Assembly: GCF_000407485.1 (NCBI RefSeq)
Contig: NZ_ASWD01000002.1
Coordinates: 248,001 to 312,000 of the forward strand
Origin: Enterococcus pallens ATCC BAA-351
GTDB taxonomy: Bacteria > Bacillota > Bacilli > Lactobacillales > Enterococcaceae
Direction of reading: 5' to 3'
DNA length: 64,000 bases
A model generated the notes under the pieces. It was not told where the DNA came from. It did not search any database and saw only the letters and a list, made by a program, of their open reading frames with translations. Within the stretch, counting starts at the first letter, position 1; each line of letters begins with the position of its first letter. This document shows positions 43,231 to 50,744 of this stretch, in pieces. A program made the position numbers and the translations under genes.

Positions 43231-43526
43231 GAGTCGATCTCCTTCCAGTTGTAGGCTTTTTGATCGGCTGCCCGATAAGCAGCGGTTACCGTACGGGCTT
43301 GAATGGTACAATCCAATGCGCCCTTATCCACCGCTACAACCTTGGCTGAAGTAATCCCCAGCTTTTCCAGCGTTTCCTTGATTACCTGGCGAATCTGATC
43401 ACCAAACTGCTTTTCTACACTGCTGTCCAATTCGATTTCAATTGTTGAGCCTTCATGAGGATCAAGCGTAATCATAATGTCGCTTGATTCAACTGTACCG
43501 GCTACCGCACTCTTAGTAATTTCCAC
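43218..43526 (-). CDS. citD: citrate lyase gamma subunit (acyl carrier protein)
   Basis: 102 residues. The prosthetic-group serine is Ser14 in [11 protein letters not shown], matching the conserved site. The remaining sequence ([20 protein letters not shown] and [20 protein letters not shown]) is typical CitD. It carries the phosphoribosyl-dephospho-CoA arm made by CitG and attached by CitX. It overlaps citC by 14 bp and citE by 13 bp. Confidence 0.95.
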   Translation of the reverse strand: MEITKSAVAGTVESSDIMITLDPHEGSTIEIELDSSVEKQFGDQIRQVIKETLEKLGITSAKVVAVDKGALDCTIQARTVTAAYRAADQKAYNWKEIDSWNA

Positions 43527-44532
43527 TGAACTCCACCTCTATTTTCTTGATTTTTTTCAAATAGTCATAGGTTGTTTTAGGAACAAGATGGGTTAACAAT
43601 TCGACATCTTTTTCCTTTAATGCTTTACGTACATTGGTTGCACTAATTGCTGCACCTTCCACTTCCTTGCGAGGAACAATTACCAGCTCCAGCTCTTGGC
43701 CAAAAACCTCCTGCAATGAACGATTGTAGACCTCCGTTACTGGTGAAAATGGCTCCTCCCCAACAAAGCGGGAGCGAATATTCAAAATCGGTGCAATTTT
43801 TTCTTTAAACAGTTGAGCATCAACCGCGGCCTGAGTTTTGGCTACGGCTAGCGGTGCATTCTCTTTTAAGAAATAAGCTGGAAAGGTCGCTGTCGATACC
43901 ATATAATCACGGCTAGGCAGGACAGTTACATTATCCAAATGGCTGACACCCAGCTTCACCATGTTCATTCGATCCTCACTAGAAAAATCCGAGCGATCCT
44001 CAGATAGAACAAAAACATAGACATGATCGCTCTTAGCTGCGGCCGTTTCCACTAAAAATTGATGCCCTTTAGTAAAAGGATTGGCATTCATGACAATACT
44101 GCTGGCTGTCCCTGTATGACGATGTTTCTCTAAGAGCTCCTGGTAGTCGTCAATATTAGGTGAGCCCTGCTCTGTAAACAGCACCGATTCGTTTTCTACT
44201 ATCGTATGGAACCCCAGTGAGTGAAAAATTTTCGCCTCACTAGGTTTGGTATACAGGAAGTAATGATTCAGATCTTTTTCCCGCATCCGTTCCATTAAAT
44301 GAATCATGATTTGAGTTAACAGGTTTTCTGACTGGTATTCTTTATCTACCGCTAAGCACTTAATAATGTTCTTTTGATAAGATCCTGAAGCAACCAATTG
44401 ACCGTCTTTAAGTAGTCCTACTGTGTACTCGACACTTTCCTGCGGGCTTAAGCCGGAACGCTCCATTAGATCCGTCCATTGCTGAAGCATCGCTTTGTCT
44501 TTATCCAGCCAGAGCCTTTTTAAATCAAACAT
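43513..44532 (-). CDS. citC: [citrate (pro-3S)-lyase] ligase
   Basis: 339 residues: an N-terminal GNAT-like domain ([20 protein letters not shown]) and a nucleotidyltransferase core with [20 protein letters not shown] (the H-x-G-H-like signature is NPFTKGH) and [11 protein letters not shown]. It acetylates the CitD arm with acetate and ATP, activating the lyase. It follows the small OadG-like gene by 15 bp. Confidence 0.95.
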   Translation of the reverse strand: MFDLKRLWLDKDKAMLQQWTDLMERSGLSPQESVEYTVGLLKDGQLVASGSYQKNIIKCLAVDKEYQSENLLTQIMIHLMERMREKDLNHYFLYTKPSEAKIFHSLGFHTIVENESVLFTEQGSPNIDDYQELLEKHRHTGTASSIVMNANPFTKGHQFLVETAAAKSDHVYVFVLSEDRSDFSSEDRMNMVKLGVSHLDNVTVLPSRDYMVSTATFPAYFLKENAPLAVAKTQAAVDAQLFKEKIAPILNIRSRFVGEEPFSPVTEVYNRSLQEVFGQELELVIVPRKEVEGAAISATNVRKALKEKDVELLTHLVPKTTYDYLKKIKKIEVEFSGNY

Positions 44533-44547
44533 TTTAAAATCCCCTTT

Positions 44548-44673
44548 TTATTTTTTGACTGGGAACAATTTCGCTAACAATTGTGAAGCTACGTAAATAA
44601 TCAGGATAACGACAAACACGCCGCCCCAACCAAATACCAATAGTTCAAATGACTTCATTAAATCTGCAGACAT
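44548..44673 (-). CDS. small OadG-like membrane subunit (41 residues)
   Basis: A 41-residue protein starting MSADLMKSFELLVFGWGGVF, followed by one hydrophobic helix and a basic tail ending KLFPVKK. A good AGGAGGG site precedes the ATG. Size, single membrane helix and position between oadB and citC fit the small gamma-type chain that ties the soluble and membrane parts of oxaloacetate decarboxylase. There is not enough sequence for a firm family assignment. Gene finders with a length cut-off would miss it. Confidence 0.7.
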   Translation of the reverse strand: MSADLMKSFELLVFGWGGVFVVILIIYVASQLLAKLFPVKK

Positions 44674-44686
44674 TCTTTTTTCCCTC

Positions 44687-45805
44687 CTAAACTAACAAGG
44701 CCAACAACAGCCCACCAGCAATAACTGAAGCAATCTGACCAGAAACATTGGCGCCTGCCGCATGCATTAGAATAAAGTTCTGCGGATCTTCCTCTGTTGC
44801 CATCTTCTGAATCACGCGACTAGACATCGGAAAGGCTGAAATACCGGCTGCTCCGATCATTGGGTTGATCTTCTCTTTACGGAACAGATTCAGTAATTTG
44901 GCGAATAGTACACCACCAACAGAATCCATTACAAAAGCGACTAAACCTAAGCCAATTACCATTAACGTATCTACCTGCAAGAATTCTGCATATTGCATTT
45001 TTACGGAAATAGAAAGTCCTAACAAAATACTAATAATATTCACCAGCTCATTTTGAGCAGTTAAGGATAGGCGATCCAATACGCCACACTCTCTTAACAG
45101 GTTCCCAAACATCAAGAAACCAACTAATGGCAGTGAAACTGGTGCAATCAGACCTGCAACAATTGAGATGACCACCGGGAATAAAATCTTCGCTGTTTGT
45201 GAAACCTCACCGGCACGATAATTCATGCGAATTTGACGTTCTTTTTTCGTCGTTACAGCCTTAATCGCAACTGGCTGAATAATCGGCACTAGTGCCATAT
45301 AGGAATAAGCGGCTACCATGATGGCGCCCATGTATTTCGAATTCAGGGTATTTGCTACAAAGATGGAGGTTGGTCCATCGGCTGCTCCAATAATTCCAAT
45401 CGAAGCCGCATCATTCAAATCAAACCCTAACAATACTGCGACAATAATCGTAAAGAAAATACCAAATTGAGCCGCAGCCCCAAATAATAGTAGAAACGGA
45501 TTTTGCAGCAATGGTCCAAAGTCAATCATCGCCCCAATTCCGATAAACAACAGCAAGGGGAATAATTCCGTGCTTATTCCAAAATCAAACAATACTTGGA
45601 ACGGTCCCGGTTCTCCTGCAGCACTCAACACACCGGAGTTCGGGAAGTTTACTAGGATTGTTCCTAACCCCATCGGTACCAGCAGGGTTGGTTCATATTC
45701 CTTCTTGATACCTAAGTACATTAGTACAGCGCCGATCACCATCATGACGATGCGTCCTGGCTCCTGCCCCATGCCTAAAACTCCTTCAATCAATGTTTCC
45801 AACAA
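44687..45805 (-). CDS. oadB: oxaloacetate decarboxylase beta chain (Na+ pump)
   Basis: 372 residues, almost all membrane. Conserved blocks of the OadB/MmdB/GcdB family are GIGAMIDFGPLLQNPFLLLF, IGIIGAADGPTSIFVANTL with the Asp used in ion pumping, and NPMIGAAGISAFPMSSRVIQ. It decarboxylates carboxybiotin and moves Na+ out of the cell, turning citrate breakdown into an ion gradient. It is 29 bp downstream of oadD. Confidence 0.95.
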   Translation of the reverse strand: MLETLIEGVLGMGQEPGRIVMMVIGAVLMYLGIKKEYEPTLLVPMGLGTILVNFPNSGVLSAAGEPGPFQVLFDFGISTELFPLLLFIGIGAMIDFGPLLQNPFLLLFGAAAQFGIFFTIIVAVLLGFDLNDAASIGIIGAADGPTSIFVANTLNSKYMGAIMVAAYSYMALVPIIQPVAIKAVTTKKERQIRMNYRAGEVSQTAKILFPVVISIVAGLIAPVSLPLVGFLMFGNLLRECGVLDRLSLTAQNELVNIISILLGLSISVKMQYAEFLQVDTLMVIGLGLVAFVMDSVGGVLFAKLLNLFRKEKINPMIGAAGISAFPMSSRVIQKMATEEDPQNFILMHAAGANVSGQIASVIAGGLLLALLV

Positions 45806-45834
45806 AAGTCACTTCCTTTTTCCATATTTATTTC

Positions 45835-46239
45835 TTAACCAACTGTGATCAAAGGATCGCCTGGGTTTACTACATCGCCTTGTTGTACATGAATACCGGT
45901 AACGGTACCGTCACTGCTGGCCACAATTTCATTTTCCATCTTCATCGCTTCCAAAATCATTAATGGTTGGTTTTGCTTCACTGCATCCCCTACATTTACT
46001 AGAATTTTCAAAATAGCGCCGGGCATTGGTGCTGTCAGCGCATCGGCTCCCGCTGGTGCGGATGCTGCCGCTGGCGCTGCTGGTGCTTCTGCTGCAGGGG
46101 CTGCCGCTTGAACTGGTTCAGCAGCTGCAGGTGCCGGAGCTGCTGGAGCAGCCGGTGCTGGCTGAGGAACCCCGCCGATTTCTTCCATTTCTACTAAATA
46201 TTCTTGACCATCAATTGAGATTTTAAATTTGCGTAACAT
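45835..46239 (-). CDS. oadD: biotin carboxyl carrier of oxaloacetate decarboxylase
   Basis: 134 residues: a short N-terminal domain, an Ala/Pro-rich flexible linker (~30-65) and a biotinyl domain whose lysine lies in LEAMKMENEI. The separate carrier explains why OadA lacks a biotin domain. The linker lets the carrier swing between OadA and OadB. It lies 14 bp after oadH. Confidence 0.93.
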   Translation of the reverse strand: MLRKFKISIDGQEYLVEMEEIGGVPQPAPAAPAAPAPAAAEPVQAAAPAAEAPAAPAAASAPAGADALTAPMPGAILKILVNVGDAVKQNQPLMILEAMKMENEIVASSDGTVTGIHVQQGDVVNPGDPLITVG

Positions 46240-46253
46240 TTTCTTCCTCCTAA

Positions 46254-46589
46254 TTACTTTCTCTTTGAAATTTTTCGAACACTTAACTGACTGTCTGGAT
46301 GAGCTCCCGCAGCTAGGCTGGCAGCAATCAACGCTACCTGTTTCGCTTCAGGATTTCGCTTCAAAATCCGCTTCACTACAAACTGACTGTCAGGCTGATC
46401 GCCAGTGGCTATGGCGGTGGCAATCAAGCTAACTAACGGATAGCCCTTTGGATCGGTAGCAATAAAAGCTGGCACTTCTTCCCATCCATCGTTATCTTTC
46501 GCCGGTGACTCTTCCTTCATACTCTTGGCAGTTGGCTGATCCATTTGTTCAATTTTATTCTTTTTAAAAAACTTATTGAATAAAGACAC
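46254..46589 (-). CDS. oadH: OadH-like small protein of the citrate operon
   Basis: 111 residues; first gene of the oad-cit operon, the place of oadH in E. faecalis, where its job is not well defined. The N-terminal 45 residues are charged. Residues 53-78 (VSLIATAIATGDQPDSQFVV...) and 85-110 (VALIAASLAAGAHPDSQLSV...) are an internal duplication with the motif PDSQ in both copies. No membrane segment is seen. It may stabilise the Oad complex; this is inference from context. The name follows position and partial likeness. Confidence 0.7.
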   Translation of the reverse strand: MSLFNKFFKKNKIEQMDQPTAKSMKEESPAKDNDGWEEVPAFIATDPKGYPLVSLIATAIATGDQPDSQFVVKRILKRNPEAKQVALIAASLAAGAHPDSQLSVRKISKRK

Positions 46590-46670
46590 GTCAATCTCCT
46601 TTCCAACTTTATTTGCTTGAGTCCAGATTAAATGATTTCACCAGCAATTGGATAGTCTTAAATCCCGAAT

Positions 46671-46694
46671 TATTGTTCTTTCATTGTTCCTTTT
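46671..46694. promoter_or_regulatory. direct repeat A, candidate CitO operator
   Basis: TATTGTTCTTTCATTGTTCC is followed by TTTT. Its core ATTGTTCTTT...TGTTC.TTTT recurs 132 bp away (46803-46826). Both copies lie between the divergent oadH and citH genes, where the GntR-type activator CitO binds two sites in E. faecalis. Binding here is inferred from position and repetition. Confidence 0.45.
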
Positions 46695-46802
46695 ATAGAA
46701 AAAAACGGGTAAACTCCTTAAAAACGTTGATTTAATAGGTTTTTCAAGGCGTTAAGATTCTATTAATATCTTGTTAAGTAATCGCTAAGACTATCAGTTG
46801 AT

Positions 46803-46826
46803 AATTGTTCTTTTCCTGTTCTTTTT
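46803..46826. promoter_or_regulatory. direct repeat B, candidate CitO operator
   Basis: AATTGTTCTTTTCCTGTTCT, followed by TTTTT, is the second copy of the repeat at 46671-46694. It is nearer to citH. Confidence 0.45.
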
Positions 46827-46872
46827 TCCCTTTGGCTCTTTTTTGTGGAGGAAGAATTGATTATTCTATAGG

Positions 46873-46887
46873 TGCTAAGCGGTTACA
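46873..46887. promoter_or_regulatory. weak cre-like site before citH
   Basis: TGCTAAGCGGTTACA; its reverse strand reads TGTAACCGCTTAGCA, which fits the catabolite-response consensus with about two mismatches. E. faecalis cit genes are controlled by CcpA through such sites. Confidence 0.35.
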
Positions 46888-46951
46888 CACCCACGATAAA
46901 TAACATAAGTATTATACAAATCAAAAAAAGCTATATTTTATCACCGGGGTT

Positions 46952-46965
46952 TGTCAACGCTTACA
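46952..46965. promoter_or_regulatory. CcpA cre site before citH
   Basis: TGTCAACGCTTACA matches the cre consensus TGWAARCGYTWNCW with one mismatch. It lies about 45 bp upstream of the citH start codon, a position for catabolite repression of citrate uptake. Confidence 0.6.
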
Positions 46966-47008
46966 ACAAAAAAGAGTTTTAGCTTCATATGAGAAAGGAA
47001 GGGAAAAA

Positions 47009-48355
47009 ATGTTATTAACTGTATTGTCTTATTTAATGATTATTGTCTTTATGTTTGTAATCATGAAAAAGAAAATGTCCCCATTTACCTCGCTGGTGGT
47101 CATTCCATTAATCTTCACCTTAATTGCCATGGCGGCTGGGGTAGCTGAAAAAGGAAATATCGGGGATTTTGTTTTAGAAGGCATTAGTACAACCTCTACT
47201 ACAGGTATTATGCTGCTTTTTGCTATTTTATATTTCTCTATTATGTTGGATGCGGGATTATTTGATCCGGTAACCAAGAAAATGATTCACTTTGCCAAAG
47301 GCGATCCAATGAAGGTGTTGATCGCAACGGCAGTAGTTGCAGCAGCTGTTTCATTGAATGGTGATGGAACAACCACTACCTTAATCTGTTGTTCAGCTTT
47401 TATTCCTATTTATAAGAAACTAAACATGAAAATGATGAACCTAGGTGTCTTGGTTATTCTACAAAACACTATCATGAACCTGCTTCCATGGGGCGGTCCA
47501 ACAGCTCGTGCGATGGCCGTACTAGAAGTAGACGCCGACATCTTAAGTTATTTAGCACCAGGAATGGTATTATCTATTCTTTATGTAATCTTGTTTGTTG
47601 CTCGTCGTATGGGTAAACAGGAACGTGCCCGCTTAGGGATTACTGAATTATCTGATGCTGAAATTGAAGAAATGACTACTGTAACGGATCCAGAAACCTT
47701 AGAAATCCGTCGTCCGAAAAACTTTATCTTTAATGGTATTTTGACAATTGGTTTGATTGCCTGGTTAGTAGCTGGATCATTCTATGAGCCAATCGGTTTG
47801 CCACCATTATTGTTGTTCTTAGTTGGTACTTGTATCGCTTTAATGGTAAACTATCCAGTGCTGAAGCATCAGTCAGCTCGAATCGGTGCAAACGGCGGGG
47901 ATGCTGTACAAGTAGTTATCCTAGTATTTGCAGCAGGGGTATTCATGGGCTTGTTCCAAGGCTCAGGAATGGCAACTGCCTTGGCTAACAGCTTCACCAC
48001 AATTATTCCTAAACAACTAGCTGGCTTCTGGGGTTTAGTAATTGCCTTAATTTCAGCACCAGGTACTTTCTTCATCTCCAACGATGGATTCTACTTCGGT
48101 GTATTGCCGGTCTTGGCGGAAGCAGGTCGTGCTTACGGCTTTACCAATATGCAAATGGCTTTAGCCTCTTTAATGGGACAAGCCTTCCACTTATTGAGTC
48201 CTTTAGTAGCCTTTATCTATTTATTGCTGCGTCTAACAGGCTTAGACATGGGACAATGGCAAAAAGAATCTGCCAAATATGCATTAGGTATTTTCATAAT
48301 CTTCATCGTTACCTTAGTATTATTTGGTTATATGCCACTATACATTCCTCAATAA
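47009..48355 (+). CDS. citH: citrate transporter (CitMHS family)
   Basis: 448 residues with about twelve hydrophobic segments. The block AAVSLNGDGTTTTLICCSAF and GGPTARAMAVLEVDA belong to the CitMHS family of divalent-metal-citrate symporters. It imports citrate for the lyase. An AAAGGAAGGG site precedes the ATG. It heads citH-citO-citG, divergent from the oad-cit operon, and is followed by a hairpin that may reduce read-through into citO. Confidence 0.93.
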   Translation: MLLTVLSYLMIIVFMFVIMKKKMSPFTSLVVIPLIFTLIAMAAGVAEKGNIGDFVLEGISTTSTTGIMLLFAILYFSIMLDAGLFDPVTKKMIHFAKGDPMKVLIATAVVAAAVSLNGDGTTTTLICCSAFIPIYKKLNMKMMNLGVLVILQNTIMNLLPWGGPTARAMAVLEVDADILSYLAPGMVLSILYVILFVARRMGKQERARLGITELSDAEIEEMTTVTDPETLEIRRPKNFIFNGILTIGLIAWLVAGSFYEPIGLPPLLLFLVGTCIALMVNYPVLKHQSARIGANGGDAVQVVILVFAAGVFMGLFQGSGMATALANSFTTIIPKQLAGFWGLVIALISAPGTFFISNDGFYFGVLPVLAEAGRAYGFTNMQMALASLMGQAFHLLSPLVAFIYLLLRLTGLDMGQWQKESAKYALGIFIIFIVTLVLFGYMPLYIPQ

Positions 48356-48363
48356 GAAAACCT

Positions 48364-48391
48364 GCAAGGCCGGATTTCTGGCCTTGCTTTT
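48364..48391 (+). terminator. hairpin terminator/attenuator between citH and citO
   Basis: GCAAGGCC and GGCCTTGC form an 8-bp GC-rich stem around an 8-base loop, followed by TTTTCCTGTTTT. citO has only a 70-bp leader after citH, so this probably sets a lower level of regulator than transporter. Confidence 0.75.
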
Positions 48392-48428
48392 CCTGTTTTA
48401 TCCTATGCTAAATGAAAGGAAGAAAATC

Positions 48429-49124
48429 ATGAGTCCTTACGTAGAAGCAATTCGTAAAAATTTGGACCTGACCCAAAATAAAACATTAAAGGTCTTAATT
48501 TATGAAGCATTTCGCAAAACAATTATTTTAGGAGAAATCCCGGCGGGCGCAAGAATCAATGAAAAAGAATTTTCTGAGGTATTGAATATCAGCCGTACTC
48601 CCATCCGCTATGCCATGACCCAATTAGTGAAGGAACAATTGGTGGAGCATGTACCAAGAGTTGGCATTGTTGTAAAGGGAATCAGTATTAAGGATGCCTA
48701 CGAGATTTACGATATCCGCAAGGCGCTAGATACGATGGCTACTATTAAAGCCATGGAAAGCATGACGGAAGCTGATTTTGTTGAATTAAAGGAGCTGCTG
48801 GAATACGGTGAACAGCTAAATAAAGAAGACAAAGTAGAGGAAGTGCTGAAGAATTTCTCTGACTTTAATGCCTTCATTTATGAAAAAAGTCAGATGCCTC
48901 GCTTGAAATCAATTGTGCTGAATTTACAGGCTTACCTTGTCTATTTTCGCGATATTGCTATTCGCTCCTCCAATCGCCGAGACCAAGCCTTGAAGGAACA
49001 CTGGTTAATTTATCGCGGTATGAAAACCAATAATGTTGAACAAATTACCTTGATTACCCATGAGCATTTGGAACGTTCACTGAAATTCATTTTAACGGAA
49101 ATGGAGCGGCGGAAAATTGATTAG
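48429..49124 (+). CDS. citO: GntR-type citrate regulator
   Basis: 231 residues from ATG 48429, preceded by GAAAGGAAG. A winged helix (about 10-80) contains RKTIILGEIPAGARINEKEF and VLNISRTPIRYAMTQLVKEQ. A C-terminal FCD-like ligand domain (YEIYDIRKALDTMATIKAM) follows. In E. faecalis CitO activates both divergent cit operons when citrate is bound; position next to citH and the cit intergenic region matches. It overlaps citG by 8 bp. Confidence 0.9.
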   Translation: MSPYVEAIRKNLDLTQNKTLKVLIYEAFRKTIILGEIPAGARINEKEFSEVLNISRTPIRYAMTQLVKEQLVEHVPRVGIVVKGISIKDAYEIYDIRKALDTMATIKAMESMTEADFVELKELLEYGEQLNKEDKVEEVLKNFSDFNAFIYEKSQMPRLKSIVLNLQAYLVYFRDIAIRSSNRRDQALKEHWLIYRGMKTNNVEQITLITHEHLERSLKFILTEMERRKID

Positions 49125-50007
49125 TCTAGAAAACGCCATTGTCAGCTGTGCTGAAAAAGCGCTGTGGCTGGAGGTAGCTTTAACGCCTAAGCCGGGACTG
49201 GTGGACCGAGTGACCAACGGCGCCCACAACGATATGGACTTTACTACCTTTATTCACAGTATTGTCAGTCTGCGTCCATTTCTGCAAAACTATTTTGAAT
49301 TAGGCTATCAGCATACCGGCAGCCTACCTGATTTGTTCAATCAGCTAAGACAAACCGGCAGCTTAGCTGAAGAAGCTATGCTGACAGCAACAAAGGGGAT
49401 CAATACCCATAAAGGTGCTAATTTTTCCTTTGCTGTATTGCTAGGCGCTACTGGCTTGTATCTTCAAGGAAAATCAGCTTCTCAGCTGCCCTTCTCACCT
49501 GCCGATACTCAAGCAATTCTAAAGCTGGCTAGTGAATTAACCAAGCCTTTGCTGGTGGAGGATTTTCAACATTTAAATAGGAAGAAAAACCTTTCCTATG
49601 GTGAAAAGCTATACTTAGAAAAAGGCAGTACCGGCATTCGCGGTGAAGCAGCGGCTGGTTACCCGGCTTTAGCAAATGTTCTGCTGCCCTACCTGCGGAC
49701 CAATCAGCAAGAGAAAACCGATATCCTGCTGCTGCGCAGCTTGATTTATTTAATGAGTGAAATTGAAGACAGCAATCTCCTGCATCGCGGCGGCAGCGAA
49801 GCCTTAGAAACCGTTCGTAAAGAAAGCAAAAAAATTCATCAAGCAGCTCTTTTAGAAAAAGAATTGCTTAATGAACTCACAAATTATGATAAACTATTAA
49901 CGAAGCGTCATCTTAGTCCCGGAGGTTCCGCCGATTTACTGGCTCTGGGAATTTATTTTGCTCAGCTGGAGGGCTTGTTCTACTCCCCATTTGGCAAAAA
50001 GGTGTAA
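49117..50007 (+). CDS. citG: triphosphoribosyl-dephospho-CoA synthase
   Basis: 296 residues starting at TTG 49117 inside the last codons of citO. Family blocks are LTPKPGLVDRVTNGAHNDMD, TKGINTHKGANFSFAVLLG and RGEAAAGYPALANVLLP. CitG makes the prosthetic-group precursor of CitD from ATP and dephospho-CoA. In E. faecalis it lies at the end of the other cit operon; here it follows citO. Its last 28 bp overlap the convergent response-regulator gene. Confidence 0.9.
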   Translation: MISLENAIVSCAEKALWLEVALTPKPGLVDRVTNGAHNDMDFTTFIHSIVSLRPFLQNYFELGYQHTGSLPDLFNQLRQTGSLAEEAMLTATKGINTHKGANFSFAVLLGATGLYLQGKSASQLPFSPADTQAILKLASELTKPLLVEDFQHLNRKKNLSYGEKLYLEKGSTGIRGEAAAGYPALANVLLPYLRTNQQEKTDILLLRSLIYLMSEIEDSNLLHRGGSEALETVRKESKKIHQAALLEKELLNELTNYDKLLTKRHLSPGGSADLLALGIYFAQLEGLFYSPFGKKV

Positions 50008-50690
50008 CCCAAGCCCCAAATAGTCTTAATGTATCGGGCATCCTTAGGGTCATCTTCAATTTTATTGCGCAGATGATTGATGAACACCATGATCGTATTG
50101 GCATCCATTTCGCCATCTCCCCAGACACTATGGTAGATCTGCTCCTTGGAGAAAACCTGATCGGGGTTCTCCATGAAGAACTGAATCAGCTTGATTTCCT
50201 TTGAGGACAGCTTGATGGGTTCGCCCTTTTTGTACAGCTGATAACGGCTGCGGTCAAAGCGAAAATCCCCCTCAATGATTTCATTCTTATTCTCAGTCGT
50301 CTGATGGTTCTTAAGGATTTTTCCGCGGTCCAGAGTGGCCACGACTTGAGCCTTTAACAAATTCGGTGAAAAAGGCTTGGTCATATAGTAGTCGGCCCCT
50401 ACCTCTAGTCCGTTGATAATGTCCTCTTCATTCTTCTTACCACTAAGAAAAATGATTGGAACAACCTGATCCTGTTCTCTAATCAGCTGGGCCAAATGAT
50501 AGCCGTCATTGTCATGCTCCAGACTGATATCTAGAATAAACAGGTCAAACTTGACACGACTCATAATATCAACCGTTTTTTCCACTGAGTCGCTTTGATA
50601 AATTAAAATACCTGTTGATTGTAATGATTTCCAAATTAAACGCCGAATGGCTGAATCGTCGTCTACAACCAAAATCTTTTCGTTTCTCAC
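49980..50690 (-). CDS. OmpR-type response regulator
   Basis: 236 residues. The receiver (1-~120) has KILVVDDDSAIRRLIWKSLQ, phospho-Asp in LFILDISL and the Lys in MTKPF. A winged helix (~145-235) includes LSSKEIKLIQFFMENPDQVF and YIKTIWGLGYTF. It is divergent from a Cache-type sensor kinase with about 55 bp between start codons, so they form a pair. The 3' end overlaps citG in antisense by 28 bp. The link to citrate is positional only. Confidence 0.88.
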   Translation of the reverse strand: MRNEKILVVDDDSAIRRLIWKSLQSTGILIYQSDSVEKTVDIMSRVKFDLFILDISLEHDNDGYHLAQLIREQDQVVPIIFLSGKKNEEDIINGLEVGADYYMTKPFSPNLLKAQVVATLDRGKILKNHQTTENKNEIIEGDFRFDRSRYQLYKKGEPIKLSSKEIKLIQFFMENPDQVFSKEQIYHSVWGDGEMDANTIMVFINHLRNKIEDDPKDARYIKTIWGLGYTFLPNGE

Positions 50691-50744
50691 ATTCGTTCCT
50701 CCTAATGATGGGTGGATATTTCTTTTTTTCGGAAAGGATCATTT

